Shown here piece after piece: positions 9,007 to 18,300 of a stretch of DNA of 64,000 bases (positions are counted from its first letter, which is position 1; every line of letters begins with the position of its first letter). The DNA is from Streptomyces sp. B1I3 (GTDB taxonomy: Bacteria; Actinomycetota; Actinomycetes; Streptomycetales; Streptomycetaceae), in the NCBI RefSeq assembly GCF_030816615.1, contig NZ_JAUSYD010000001.1:4982501-5046500 (forward strand), given 5' to 3'. Below the pieces are notes generated by a model. It was given only the letters and a program-made list of their open reading frames with translations. It was not told where the DNA came from and did not search any database. A program made the translations under genes and the position numbers.

Positions 9007-11241
9007 TCACCCGTTGGTGTACTCCCGTACCGGCACCTGCCGGGGTACTCCCGCGGTGCCCCGGTCCTTGAGCGGTGCGGGCAGGGGCAGCCCCGAGGTC
9101 TCGCCGAGGAAGACCCGGCGGACGACCCGCTCCGCCGCGTGCCCGTCGTCGTACGGGCAGAAGCGGGCACGGAACGCGGCCCGGCGCTGCGCGGAGCGGG
9201 GGCCGCGCCAGTGGTCCGTGGAGAAGATCTCGTGCAGCTCGTCCTGGTCGCGGGCCACGGCGCCGGGAGGGAACGCCTCCAGGTCGAAGTAGGTCCCCCG
9301 GGCCGCTTCGTAGGCCTCCCGGTCGGGGAGGTGGAGCACGACCGGCCGGTCCAGGTTGACGTAGTCGAACATCAGCGACGAGTAGTCCGTGATCAGCGCG
9401 TCCGAGGCGAGACAGAGTTCCTCGACGGACGGGTGGCCGGTGACGTCGATGATCTGCGGGTGCGAGGGACGGGGGACGCCCGCACGGGCCGCCGCGTCGA
9501 GGTAGTGGGAGCGGGTCAGGATCACGTAGCGCGGACCCAGGACACGGACGAGCCGTTCCAGGTCCAGAGGGCGGTGCGGATCGCGCCGGTAGTCGCGGTG
9601 GGTCGGCGCGTAGAGCAGGGCGGTGCGGCCGGCCGGCACGGCCAGGTGCTCGCGCAGCCGTGCGATCTCGGCCTGAGGCGTGCGGTGGAAGGCGTCGTTG
9701 CGGGGGCTGCCGTACTCCAGCGTGGTGTATCCGGAGGGGTAGGTCCGCTCCCACACGAGCGTCGAGTGCTGGTTGGCGGAGAGCGAGTAGTCCCACTTGT
9801 CGACGTTGCGCAGCAGCTGCCCGAAGTCCATGGCGCCGGCGGCCGCCGGACGGTGCACCAGGTCGGTGCCCATGGTCTTCAGCGGGGTGCCGTGATGGGT
9901 CTGGAGGAACACCTGATCACGTCTCTTGACCAGCCTGCGGTCGAAGTTCACGTTGTTCACCAGGTACTTGGAGCGTGCCAGGGCCGTCCAGTACGCGTAC
10001 GTCCCCGGATGCAGCACGCGCGTGGCCGACGGCACCGTGTGCGCGTCCTCGGGGCGGCAGATCCAGGAGGTGCGCAGACCGGGTACCAGGGCGCGGGCGG
10101 TGGCCTCCAGGGCTGCGGGGCTGCACGTGTAGCCGCGGTGCCAGTAGGCGGCGAACACGGCTTCGGCGGGGCGTACCGGCAGCCGTAGCTGGACGCGGTA
10201 GTGCACCTGGAGGACCGCTCCGCGCACCGCACGGCGCAGGGCGGTGTACCGGCCGCGCAGCCGGCCGCGGAGCTGCTGCCCGGCCCACAGGGTGCGGTAC
10301 GTGCGATGGGCGCCCAGCCGGAACAGCGCGTGCCGCAGCCGGGTACGGCACGGGACGGGGGCGCCGGGGGTGCGGTAGCGGCGGCAGTGGGCGCGGGCGC
10401 GGCGGAAGAACTCGGCCCGGGTTCCGCGCGGGAGCCGGCCCCGGGAGGTGTAGATCGTCGAGAAGTGGTCGAGCATGCGGCGGAACATCACCGGCCGCCA
10501 TACGGCGAGTTCGGGTCGGGAGCCGATGAAGGCGAAGACGCGGTCGTACTGGTCGAACACGTCGAAGTGCCGGCGGGTGGTGGTGGACAGGATGTTCCCC
10601 CGGCGCCGCTGGCGGTATCCGACGCAGACCGCGTCCAGTACGGCGATCGATCCGGCGGCCATCAGGACCGGATAGGTCCAGGGGGTGTCCTCGTAGTAGC
10701 CGGGCGGGAAGGTGAAGCCCTCGGCCTCGATGAACTCACGGCGGTACGCCTTGTTCCAGACGACCATGAGGACCTTGAGCAGTTCGGGGCGCTGTGCCAG
10801 CCGGAAGGAGGCGGGGCCGGTCTCCGCGAGGTGTTCGGCGAAGGTGTTGCGTACAACCCCGCCCGACCAGTACGTACGGGCGTAGTCGTAGACCAGGACG
10901 TCGGGTCCGCCGGTCGCGTCCAGGCGGTCGGCGATGGTCTGCAGCGCCTCGGGGGTGAAGGTGTCGTCACCGTCCAGGAAGAGCAGGTAGTCACCGCTCG
11001 CCCTGGCCACGCCGGCGTTCCGGGCGGGTCCGAGACCGGCGTTGTGCGGGAGGTGTACGGCGCTGACCCGGGGGTCACGGGCGGCGTACTCGTCGGCGAT
11101 CGGGCCGCAGGCGTCCGGCGAACAGTCGTCGACCACGATGATTTCGTAGTCCTTGTACGACTGGTCCAGCACGGAGTCGAGACACGCGTGCAGGTACGCC
11201 TGGACCCGGTACGCGGGCACGATGACACTGAACCGGGGCAC
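9007..11241 (-). CDS. GT2 glycosyltransferase fused to CDP-glycerol glycerophosphotransferase
   Basis: Read from a GTG at 11241, the protein has 744 residues and opens directly with the GT2 strand PRFSVIVPAYRVQAYL. It keeps the GT2 acidic motifs VVDDCSPD and FLDGDD. The C-terminal part is a CDP-glycerol glycerophosphotransferase with QTHHGTPLKTMG (about residue 449, HHG where WHG is usual) and TDYSSLMFDY (about 619). It is the third such fusion in the locus and lies convergent to the other two, so it is transcribed separately. Teichoic-acid-type wall polymer assembly at the cytoplasmic membrane face is the family role. The GTG start has only a weak GGA upstream; the same frame stays open further upstream, but that part overlaps the neighbouring permease operon and looks like a shadow. 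Confidence 0.9.
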   Translation of the reverse strand: MPRFSVIVPAYRVQAYLHACLDSVLDQSYKDYEIIVVDDCSPDACGPIADEYAARDPRVSAVHLPHNAGLGPARNAGVARASGDYLLFLDGDDTFTPEALQTIADRLDATGGPDVLVYDYARTYWSGGVVRNTFAEHLAETGPASFRLAQRPELLKVLMVVWNKAYRREFIEAEGFTFPPGYYEDTPWTYPVLMAAGSIAVLDAVCVGYRQRRRGNILSTTTRRHFDVFDQYDRVFAFIGSRPELAVWRPVMFRRMLDHFSTIYTSRGRLPRGTRAEFFRRARAHCRRYRTPGAPVPCRTRLRHALFRLGAHRTYRTLWAGQQLRGRLRGRYTALRRAVRGAVLQVHYRVQLRLPVRPAEAVFAAYWHRGYTCSPAALEATARALVPGLRTSWICRPEDAHTVPSATRVLHPGTYAYWTALARSKYLVNNVNFDRRLVKRRDQVFLQTHHGTPLKTMGTDLVHRPAAAGAMDFGQLLRNVDKWDYSLSANQHSTLVWERTYPSGYTTLEYGSPRNDAFHRTPQAEIARLREHLAVPAGRTALLYAPTHRDYRRDPHRPLDLERLVRVLGPRYVILTRSHYLDAAARAGVPRPSHPQIIDVTGHPSVEELCLASDALITDYSSLMFDYVNLDRPVVLHLPDREAYEAARGTYFDLEAFPPGAVARDQDELHEIFSTDHWRGPRSAQRRAAFRARFCPYDDGHAAERVVRRVFLGETSGLPLPAPLKDRGTAGVPRQVPVREYTNG

Positions 11242-11342
11242 AACACATCCAGGGGGCGCTCGCGGGCGGGCAGGTGGCCCGCAAACGGCCGATGGAGTGA
11301 CATGGTTACGGCGGACGTGGCATTCGGGGGAAATACCAGGTA

Positions 11343-11374
11343 GGGCGGCCCGTTCGCGAGTGAACGGGCCGCCC
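11343..11374 (-). terminator. Hairpin terminator after the ABC importer operon
   Basis: A perfect 13-bp stem (GGGCGGCCCGTTC at 11343-11355, complement at 11362-11374, 6-base loop) lies 40 bases beyond the stop of the last permease gene in the minus direction. No long T run follows; it is judged a Streptomyces-type GC hairpin terminator. Confidence 0.65.
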
Positions 11375-11414
11375 CTGGGGTTGACGAACGTCTGTGCTGT
11401 CGCCGGCTCCCCTC

Positions 11415-12347
11415 CTACTTGACCGCGCCGGCCATGACGCCGGAGACGAACTGCCGCTGGAAGGCGAAGAACACGGCCAGCGGAATCACCATCGAGACGA
11501 AGGCGCCGGGCGCCAGGACGTCGATGTTGTTGCCGAACTGCCGGACCTGCTGCTGCAGGGCCACCGTGATCGGCGGGGACTCCGAGTCGGCGAAGATCAG
11601 CGCGACCAGCATGTCGTTCCACACCCAGAGGAACTGGAAGATCCCGAGTGAGGCGATCGCGGGCCCGCCCAGCGGCATGACGACCCGTGTGAACAGCCGG
11701 ATCTCGCCCGCGCCGTCCAGCCGGGCGGCCTCCAGGAGTTCGCGTGGGATCTCGGCGAAGAAGTTCCGCAGCAGGAAGATGGCGAACGGCAGGCCGAACG
11801 CCGTGTGGAACATGATCACGCCGAAGGTCGTCTCGAAGATCCCGATGGTGCCGAAGAGCTTGGAGACGGGGATCAGGGCGACCTGCACGGGGACGACCAG
11901 CAGGCCGACCACCAGCAGGAACCACCAGTCGCGGCCGGGGAACTCCATCCAGGCGAAGGCGTATCCGGCGAACGAGCCGATCACCACCACCAGGAAGGTG
12001 GCCGGGACGGTGATCAGTACGGTGCTGAGCAGCGAGTCGGTGATGACCGAGTTGTCCAGCAGCCGCTGGTAGTTGTCGAAGGTGAGCTCGGAAGGAGCCG
12101 TGAAGACCTTCCACCAGCCGGTCGCCGCGATGTCGTCGGACCCGCGCAGCGAGGAGAGCAGCAGTCCGATGGTCGGCATCAGCCAGAACAGGGCCACCAG
12201 GACGAGGAAGACCCGCATCACACCGCCGCCGGCCCGTGCCGCGAGCCGGGAGCCCAGGGACTGCCGGGCCTGTGCGTCCGGGGGTGGGGGCGTCGTGCGT
12301 ACCGCCTCCGGGACGGGTGCCGTCTGTGCGGCTTCGTTCGTGGTCAC
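11415..12347 (-). CDS. Carbohydrate ABC transporter permease (MalG type)
   Basis: A 310-residue inner-membrane permease with about six hydrophobic segments and the cytoplasmic EAA loop (LLEAARLDGAGEIRLFTRVV), which contacts the ATPase. The GTG at 12347 overlaps the upstream permease stop as GTGA and is preceded by AGGAGG, so the two permeases are coupled. The first 50 residues are a soluble Pro/Ala-rich leader. The operon order, read in the minus direction, is binding protein, permease, permease. No ATPase is encoded nearby; in Streptomyces the shared ATPase MsiK usually energises such importers (established knowledge, not visible here). Confidence 0.93.
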   Translation of the reverse strand: MTTNEAAQTAPVPEAVRTTPPPPDAQARQSLGSRLAARAGGGVMRVFLVLVALFWLMPTIGLLLSSLRGSDDIAATGWWKVFTAPSELTFDNYQRLLDNSVITDSLLSTVLITVPATFLVVVIGSFAGYAFAWMEFPGRDWWFLLVVGLLVVPVQVALIPVSKLFGTIGIFETTFGVIMFHTAFGLPFAIFLLRNFFAEIPRELLEAARLDGAGEIRLFTRVVMPLGGPAIASLGIFQFLWVWNDMLVALIFADSESPPITVALQQQVRQFGNNIDVLAPGAFVSMVIPLAVFFAFQRQFVSGVMAGAVK

Positions 12348-13735
12348 CGCCGCCCCTCCTTCCGTATCCGGCGGATGTTGAACAACATCACCGGGATCAC
12401 CAGCAGCAGGAGGAGTACGGCGATGGCGCTGCCGACCCCGAGGTTCGCGTCCGTCCCGAAGGAGGACCGGTACAGCTGCAGCGCCAGGACGTTCGCGTCG
12501 TCCTGCGAGGAGCCCGGAGCGATGATGAAGACCAGGTCGAAGATCTTCAGGACGTTGATCATCAGGGTGACGAGCACCACCGCCAGGACGGGTGCCAGCA
12601 TCGGGACCGTGATCCGGCGGAACACCTGCCACTCGTTCGCTCCGTCGACCCGGGCCGCTTCGAGGAGTTCGCGCGGCAGGCCCGCGAGGCCCGCCGCGAT
12701 GAGGACCATCGCGAAGCCCGCCCACATCCAGACGTAGCTGCCGATGATCCCGGGGGTCACCAGGGACGGCCCGAGCCAGTCGACGCCGTTGTACGGCTCC
12801 CGGAAGTTGGCGGCGGGCAGCCGTAGTTCGGCGCCGTCGGCGGACGCGGGCAGCGTGAAGACGCCGTCGGCGCCCGCCGTCGCCGACGCGATGACCTTGC
12901 CGTCCTTGACGGCCTCGACCTCGATGCCCTTGAGGCCGAGCTCCGAGGGGTCGACGACGTTGGGCCTGCCGCCCCCGCCCTTGGTGAAGTCGAGCCAGGC
13001 GGTGCCCGTGACGCCCTCACCGGAGGCGGACGCGGCCTTGGCGGGCACCGCGTCGTCCGGCATCTTCGCGGGCGCCACCCCGACCAGCGGCAGCAGCACC
13101 GGTTCACCGGCCCGTACCGGCTCCTTGGTGACGAACGAACCGCTGCCGCCCGCCTTCAGCGGGTGGACGGGCAAGGGGTGCGCCTTGGGGAACGCCGAGG
13201 AGGCGGCGAAGGTGTCGTGCACGCCCACCGCCACCGCGTTGGCGACCCCGCGTTCCGGCGCCTGGTCGTACACCAGCCGGAAGATGATGCCCGCGGCGAG
13301 CATGGAGATCGCCATCGGCATGAAGACGATCAGCTTGAACGCCGTGCCCCAGCGGATCCGCTCGGTCAGCACCGCGAAGATCAGGCCCAGCGCGGTGGAG
13401 ATCGTCGGTGCGAAGACCACCCAGACCGCGTTGTTCCTGACCGCCGTGCGGATGGTGTCGTCGGTGAACAGCGCCTTGTAGTTGTCGAGGCCGGCGAAGC
13501 CCGTGCCCGCCTGGTCGAAGAACGACCGGTAGACGGAGTACACGATCGGATAGACGACGAGAGCGCCGAGCAGCACGAGGGCCGGCAGCAGGAACGCCGC
13601 CGCGATGGCCCTCCGGGTGCCGGTCACGCTCCGCCGTGAACGCCCGGGCCCTGGCCCGCGCCCGCCGGGCTGCCTGCCGGGTTGCCTGTCGGCGGGGGGT
13701 ACCTCTGCGGAGCCCCCCGCGGTCGCTGTGGTCAT
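12344..13735 (-). CDS. Carbohydrate ABC transporter permease (MalF type) with large inserted domain
   Basis: At 463 residues this is about 150 longer than the usual MalF-type sugar permease. Membrane segments near 45-68, 105-125 and 135-155 are followed by a polar insertion (about 170-320) before the remaining segments resume at SLVTPGIIGSYVWMW. The insertion contains KGIEVEAVKDGKVIASATAG then ADGVFTLP, reading like a beta-sandwich of the carboxypeptidase-regulatory or Ig-like type. The EAA loop (LLEAARVDGANEW) is intact near residue 360. The ATG at 13735 lies 4 bases after the binding-protein stop. The insert should face the extracytoplasmic side and may contact the binding protein, by analogy with the MalF P2 loop; this is inference. 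Confidence 0.92.
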   Translation of the reverse strand: MTTATAGGSAEVPPADRQPGRQPGGRGPGPGRSRRSVTGTRRAIAAAFLLPALVLLGALVVYPIVYSVYRSFFDQAGTGFAGLDNYKALFTDDTIRTAVRNNAVWVVFAPTISTALGLIFAVLTERIRWGTAFKLIVFMPMAISMLAAGIIFRLVYDQAPERGVANAVAVGVHDTFAASSAFPKAHPLPVHPLKAGGSGSFVTKEPVRAGEPVLLPLVGVAPAKMPDDAVPAKAASASGEGVTGTAWLDFTKGGGGRPNVVDPSELGLKGIEVEAVKDGKVIASATAGADGVFTLPASADGAELRLPAANFREPYNGVDWLGPSLVTPGIIGSYVWMWAGFAMVLIAAGLAGLPRELLEAARVDGANEWQVFRRITVPMLAPVLAVVLVTLMINVLKIFDLVFIIAPGSSQDDANVLALQLYRSSFGTDANLGVGSAIAVLLLLLVIPVMLFNIRRIRKEGRR

Positions 13736-13739
13736 CCCG

Positions 13740-15104
13740 TCAGCTCGTGTAGGCCTTGGCCGCGTCGGACTCCAGTTTCGCCTGGGTCCCCGCGATGTCC
13801 TTCGGGTTCTTGAGGAAGTCCTGGAGCGTCTTCCACTCACCCTTGCCGGGCGTACCGCCGAACGACTGAGGGGCCTGGTCCGACATGTCGAACCGGACGT
13901 CGTCGCCGGCCGCGATCAGCGCCTCGGCCATCGTGCGCTGCACGTCGTTCGGGTACGCGGCCGCGTCGAGCGACTTGTTGGGCGAGATGAACCCGCCCGC
14001 CTCGGCCCAGATCTTCGCCGAGTCCTTCGAGGCGAGCCAGGTCAGCAGTGCCTGGGCACCCTTGCTGTCCTTGAGCGCCACCGCCGCGTCGCCGCCCGTC
14101 ACCACGGGGGAGTCCGCGCCGACCGCCGGGAACGGGAACACCTTGGCGTCCGTACCGATCTTCGCCTCCGTCTGGGCGATGTTGACGGAGACGAAGTCGC
14201 CCTCGAACACCATCGCGCCCTTGGGCTGGTCGCCCCCGGTGAACGTCTGCGTGACGGATGCCGGGAACTCGGTCTGCAGGGCCCCGTCGGCGCCGCCCGT
14301 GATCAGGCTCGGCTTGCCGAAGAGCTCGGCGAGCGTGGTCAGCGCGTCCTTGACCGACGGATCCGTCCACTTGATCTCGTGCTTGGCCAACTGGTCGTAC
14401 TTCTCGGGGCCTGCCTGCGAGAGGTAGATGTTCTCGAACCAGTCGGTGAGCGTCCAGCCGTCCGCGCCGCCGACCGACACGGGAGTGACACCGGAGGCGG
14501 ACACCGTCTCCGCGGTGGCCATGAAGTCCTTCCAGGTCTTCGGCTCGCTCGCGCCCGCGTTCTCGAACGCCTTGGCGTTGTACCAGATCAGCGACTTGTT
14601 GGCGGCCTTGAAGTAGACGCCGTACTGGGTGCCGTCGACCTTGCCGAGGTCCTGCCAGACCTGCGCGTAGTTCTGGCCCAGCTGGGCCCTGGCCTCGTTG
14701 CCGACCGGCTTGGCCCACTTCTTGGCCACCGCCTGCTGGATGGCACCCACCTGCGGGATCATCGCGACGTCCGGGGGCTGACCGCCCGCGATCTTCGTAC
14801 CGAGGAAGTTGACGATCGGGTCCTGTGCCGGGACGAAGGTGACCGTGGCGCCCGTGCGCTTCTCGAACTCGTCGAGCACCTTCGTGAAGTTGGCCTGCTC
14901 CGGACCCGTCCAGACCGCGGCGACCGAGATCTTCTCGCCGTCCAGTGCGGGCAGCGTGACGCTCGACGGGCTCTCCTTGCCCGTGGCAGGGCCCTCCCCC
15001 GCCTTGTCCTTGCCGCCGCCGTCGTCACTGCAGCCCGTGAGGGCCAGTGCTCCGATCGCGGAGAACACCAGCGCGGCTCGCCGCATGCGAAGGGTTGTGC
15101 GCAT
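13740..15104 (-). CDS. Sugar ABC transporter substrate-binding lipoprotein
   Basis: The 454-residue protein has a lipoprotein signal (positive start, hydrophobic AALVFSAIGALAL, lipobox LTGC), so the mature form would be anchored outside the membrane by its Cys. The rest follows the family 1 extracellular solute-binding fold, with AVWTGPEQANFTKVLDEFEKRTGA near the N terminus, W-rich sugar-binding segments, and a terminal helix region. It is the first gene of the importer operon. The overall order and the AVWTGPE start resemble alpha-glucoside-type binding proteins (AglE/ThuE), but substrate is not certain. The ATG at 15104 follows GGGGCAGGA closely; an ATG at 15086 is an alternative. Confidence 0.92.
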   Translation of the reverse strand: MRTTLRMRRAALVFSAIGALALTGCSDDGGGKDKAGEGPATGKESPSSVTLPALDGEKISVAAVWTGPEQANFTKVLDEFEKRTGATVTFVPAQDPIVNFLGTKIAGGQPPDVAMIPQVGAIQQAVAKKWAKPVGNEARAQLGQNYAQVWQDLGKVDGTQYGVYFKAANKSLIWYNAKAFENAGASEPKTWKDFMATAETVSASGVTPVSVGGADGWTLTDWFENIYLSQAGPEKYDQLAKHEIKWTDPSVKDALTTLAELFGKPSLITGGADGALQTEFPASVTQTFTGGDQPKGAMVFEGDFVSVNIAQTEAKIGTDAKVFPFPAVGADSPVVTGGDAAVALKDSKGAQALLTWLASKDSAKIWAEAGGFISPNKSLDAAAYPNDVQRTMAEALIAAGDDVRFDMSDQAPQSFGGTPGKGEWKTLQDFLKNPKDIAGTQAKLESDAAKAYTS

Positions 15105-15316
15105 TCCTGCCCCGTCTCTTCTGCACGCGTGAGCGCGGACCGGCACCAACGGTCGTACCCTGCGGTGCCACTCACGCCCCACATACGTGCGGTTCACATC
15201 GTCCGTGCGCACAGTCCTACGCCGGGTGCACGGGCGCCGCAATACCGCGATCAGCTATAACGCACCGATCGTGACGAGCTCGTGACGTCACGTCGAGACG
15301 CGGCCCGGACGGGTGG
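15105..15316 (-). promoter_or_regulatory. Promoter region of the importer operon with two palindromes
   Basis: The region precedes the binding-protein gene and follows the stop of the FHA gene. It contains two adjoining perfect palindromes: ACGAGCTCGT at 15274-15283 and CGTGACGTCACG at 15281-15292. Between them and the gene, the minus strand reads TATAGC near 15254-15259, a weak -10 candidate. LacI- or ROK-type regulators commonly sit on such dyads upstream of sugar importers; no regulator gene lies next to this operon. The exact promoter is unproven. Confidence 0.4.
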
Positions 15317-18300
15317 TCAGGAGGACGAGGGCGCGGCGTAAGGGCTCAGCGGCGGAAGCCGCTCGGCGTTGACCGAGCGGGCCGCCCGCTCCAGGGCGCT
15401 GGCCAGCAGGGCCAGGTCCGTGGGTCCGTTGCCCAGTTCGCGGACCGGGCGGCGGGTCGGCGGATCGCCCATCCGCTCCCAGTCCAGGGGGACGACGGTC
15501 GGGCGCAGGGTCGCGGTGCGCGGGATGCGGCCGGTGACCCGGCCCCCCTGGAACGGCGTCACACGGCCGTCCGGATGACCGAGGCGCCCGCGGCCGGGCG
15601 CCGCCTCGTCCGGGGAGGGGGGCACGACGGGTGGGTCGAGCACGATGCGCAACCGGGCGCCCCGGGCCAGCTCCGTGTCCTCGGTGCGGTCCGGGCGGCC
15701 GGAGGTGGCGACCAGGTGGACGCCGAGCCGCCCGCCGTCCCTGGCCACGGCCTCCAGGACGCGGACGACGGATCCGGCGGACGGGCGGCCGGGACTGCCG
15801 AGCGCCGGGGCGACGAGGGCGTCGAAGTCGTCCGCCAGGACGACGAGCCGGGGCAGCGGGGACGGGCCGGGGGCCGGTGGCCGGGCGGCGGCGGGGCGCA
15901 GCCGAAGAGTGCCGGTCGCGGGGGATTCGAGGTCACCGCGCTGTTCGGCGGCGCCGGAGGGGCGCCGGCCGGCGGGGACCGCCCGCGCTTCGGCGTACCG
16001 CTCGTGCCACTCGGTGAAGTCGAGCCCGCCGAGCAGTTCCGCCCGGCGTTTCAGCTCGCCACCGAGCGCCTGGGCGAACTCCCGCATCCGTACGGGGTCG
16101 GAGGCGACGAGGTGCGTGAAGACGTGCGGCAGCTCCGTGCACGGGCGCAGTCCCTCGCCGCGCTCCCCGTGTTCGCCGCCCGAGCCGTCGATCAGCAGGA
16201 TGCCGAGCCGGTCCGGCCGGGCGGCGGAGGCCAGCGAGGCGGCCACGGCCCGCAGCAGTTCCGTACGGCCGCTGCCCGCCGGGCCCTCGATCAGCAGATG
16301 CGGCCCCTCGCCGGCCAGATCGACGGACAGGGGCCCCCGGGGCCCGGCACCGAGCACGATCACCGGGCGCCCCGCACAGCTGGAGGACACGCCTGCGGGC
16401 CCGGGCACGGGCCCGCTGTCGCGCCGCTGCGCCACGATCCGGGGGGCACCGCCGCTTCCGGCCGCCGTGGTGGGCGACAGGCGGCCGGAGCCGGAGCTGG
16501 TGGGCCCGCTGCCCTGCGACGGAGCGTGCCCGGATGTGGCGGCCCCGCGCTGCGGGCCCACCCGGGGCCCGGTGCTCAGGGTGCGGCCGGAACCCGTCGT
16601 GTCCAGGTCGGCGCCGGCGGGGGCCACCGGGGGCAGCGTGGCGCCGGGCTGCTGCTCCGCCGTGGAGGCCCAGCGCGCCATCAGGGAGGCGGGGGTGGCC
16701 CTGGCGAGACCCAGCTCGTCCAGGAGGCGGGCGGAAGGGGGCAGCGCCGCGGCCATGGGCCTGCCCGGCAACACGGCCGTGCCCTCGTCCCGGAGTGGTG
16801 CGAGGGCGCGCGCGAACCGCTCGGCCCAAGGCGCCGACACCGCGTCCACCGTGGCGACGGTGCCGTGGCCCGCCGTCCGGCCGCCCGCCGTGCGCAGGAG
16901 CCGCAGAGCGGTCGCCACGTCGCCGCTCAGCATGGCGACCGCTCCGCACTCACGGAAGGGGATCGAGGCCCGGCAGGCCGTGTCGTAGGTCGCGGCGACC
17001 GGGGAGGTGGGCGAGGCGGGCGGGGTCTCGGCGAGGCAGATCAGGTGGATTCCCGCGGCCGCTCCGGCGCCTGCGAGCCCGGCCGTGGCCTCGCGCAGCT
17101 CGGCGGAGCCCGGGTCGCCGTCCACGATCACCACGGTGTACGGCCCCGCGTGACCGCGGGCGGCCTGGGTGACGGCCGACCGGTCGGCGCTCGCCCAGGC
17201 GGGACCCAGCGGCCCCTCCTCCAGGCGGCGCACCAGCTCGGCCGTCCTGGCCCCCGCCTGCTCACGGTCGTACGCCAGGAGCAGCCTGCAGTCCTGGCCG
17301 TGCATGGGTCGCAGATGCGGCAGCCACCCGAGCCAGGCCCACTCGCGCCGGCGCTCCTCCGCGCCGCGTGCCCGGTCCGTGCTGATCAGGACGATCTCCA
17401 GGTCGAACGGGGAGTGCAGGGCGGCGAGCTGGGCCACCGCCGAACGGGCCAGCCCGGCCAGCCGGGCCCGGGGGCCCGCCAGCCCGAGCGAGCCGGCTTC
17501 CCGCAGCCCCACGGTGACGGGTACGGCGGGCAGGCCGGCCCGCTCCGTCGTCCCCAGCCGGACGACCAGTGCCTCCGGGTGCGCGGGGCCGCGCTCCCAC
17601 AGCCGGGGACCCGGCCCGAGCGCCGTGAGGAGCACGGCCGCCGGGTCCGGCCAGGTCCCGGCCGGGACCCGGCCGGAAGGTGCGGGGGCGTCGGTGCCCG
17701 CGGGTGCGCCGCCGCGGGATCCGCTCTGCGCAGGCGCTTCCGCGTGCACCGATGTCCCCTCTCCCGGCGCGTTCTGTCCCTGGTCGCCCTTGCCGCCCGC
17801 CAGACGACGCGCCCAGGCCCCTATCCCGCGCCGGGGTGCCTCGCCCTCCGCCAGGCCGGTGCCGCGTCCGTGTGTGACGTGGGCCGTCGTCGCCCCCGGC
17901 CCGCCGGGGCCCGCCGGGCCGGTGGATCCGCGCCGCTCACCGTGGCCGGCGGGTCCGCCGTCGTACGGATCGTGCGCGGCGTGGGGGTCGTGATCATCGG
18001 GGGCGGGGCTGTAGGCGTGGCCGTGGCCCGCACCGCCCTCGGCCGCCCCGGCCTCCGTGTGCGCTCCCGCGCCGTCCGGCCGGGCCACCCGCAGATGGCC
18101 CTCTCCGTCCGGGGTCGTCGTCAGCGTCGGGGTGCGGGAGCCCGAAGTGAGCCGCAGGGCGGACTCGCCGAGGCGCAGCAGCGCGCCCGGCGCCAGCCGG
18201 ACCGGGGTGTCGCGCACCTCCGCGCCGTCCAGGGAGGTGCCGTTGGTCGAACCGAGGTCGGCGACCGACACCCGGCCGTCCCCGGACACGGTCACCGCGC

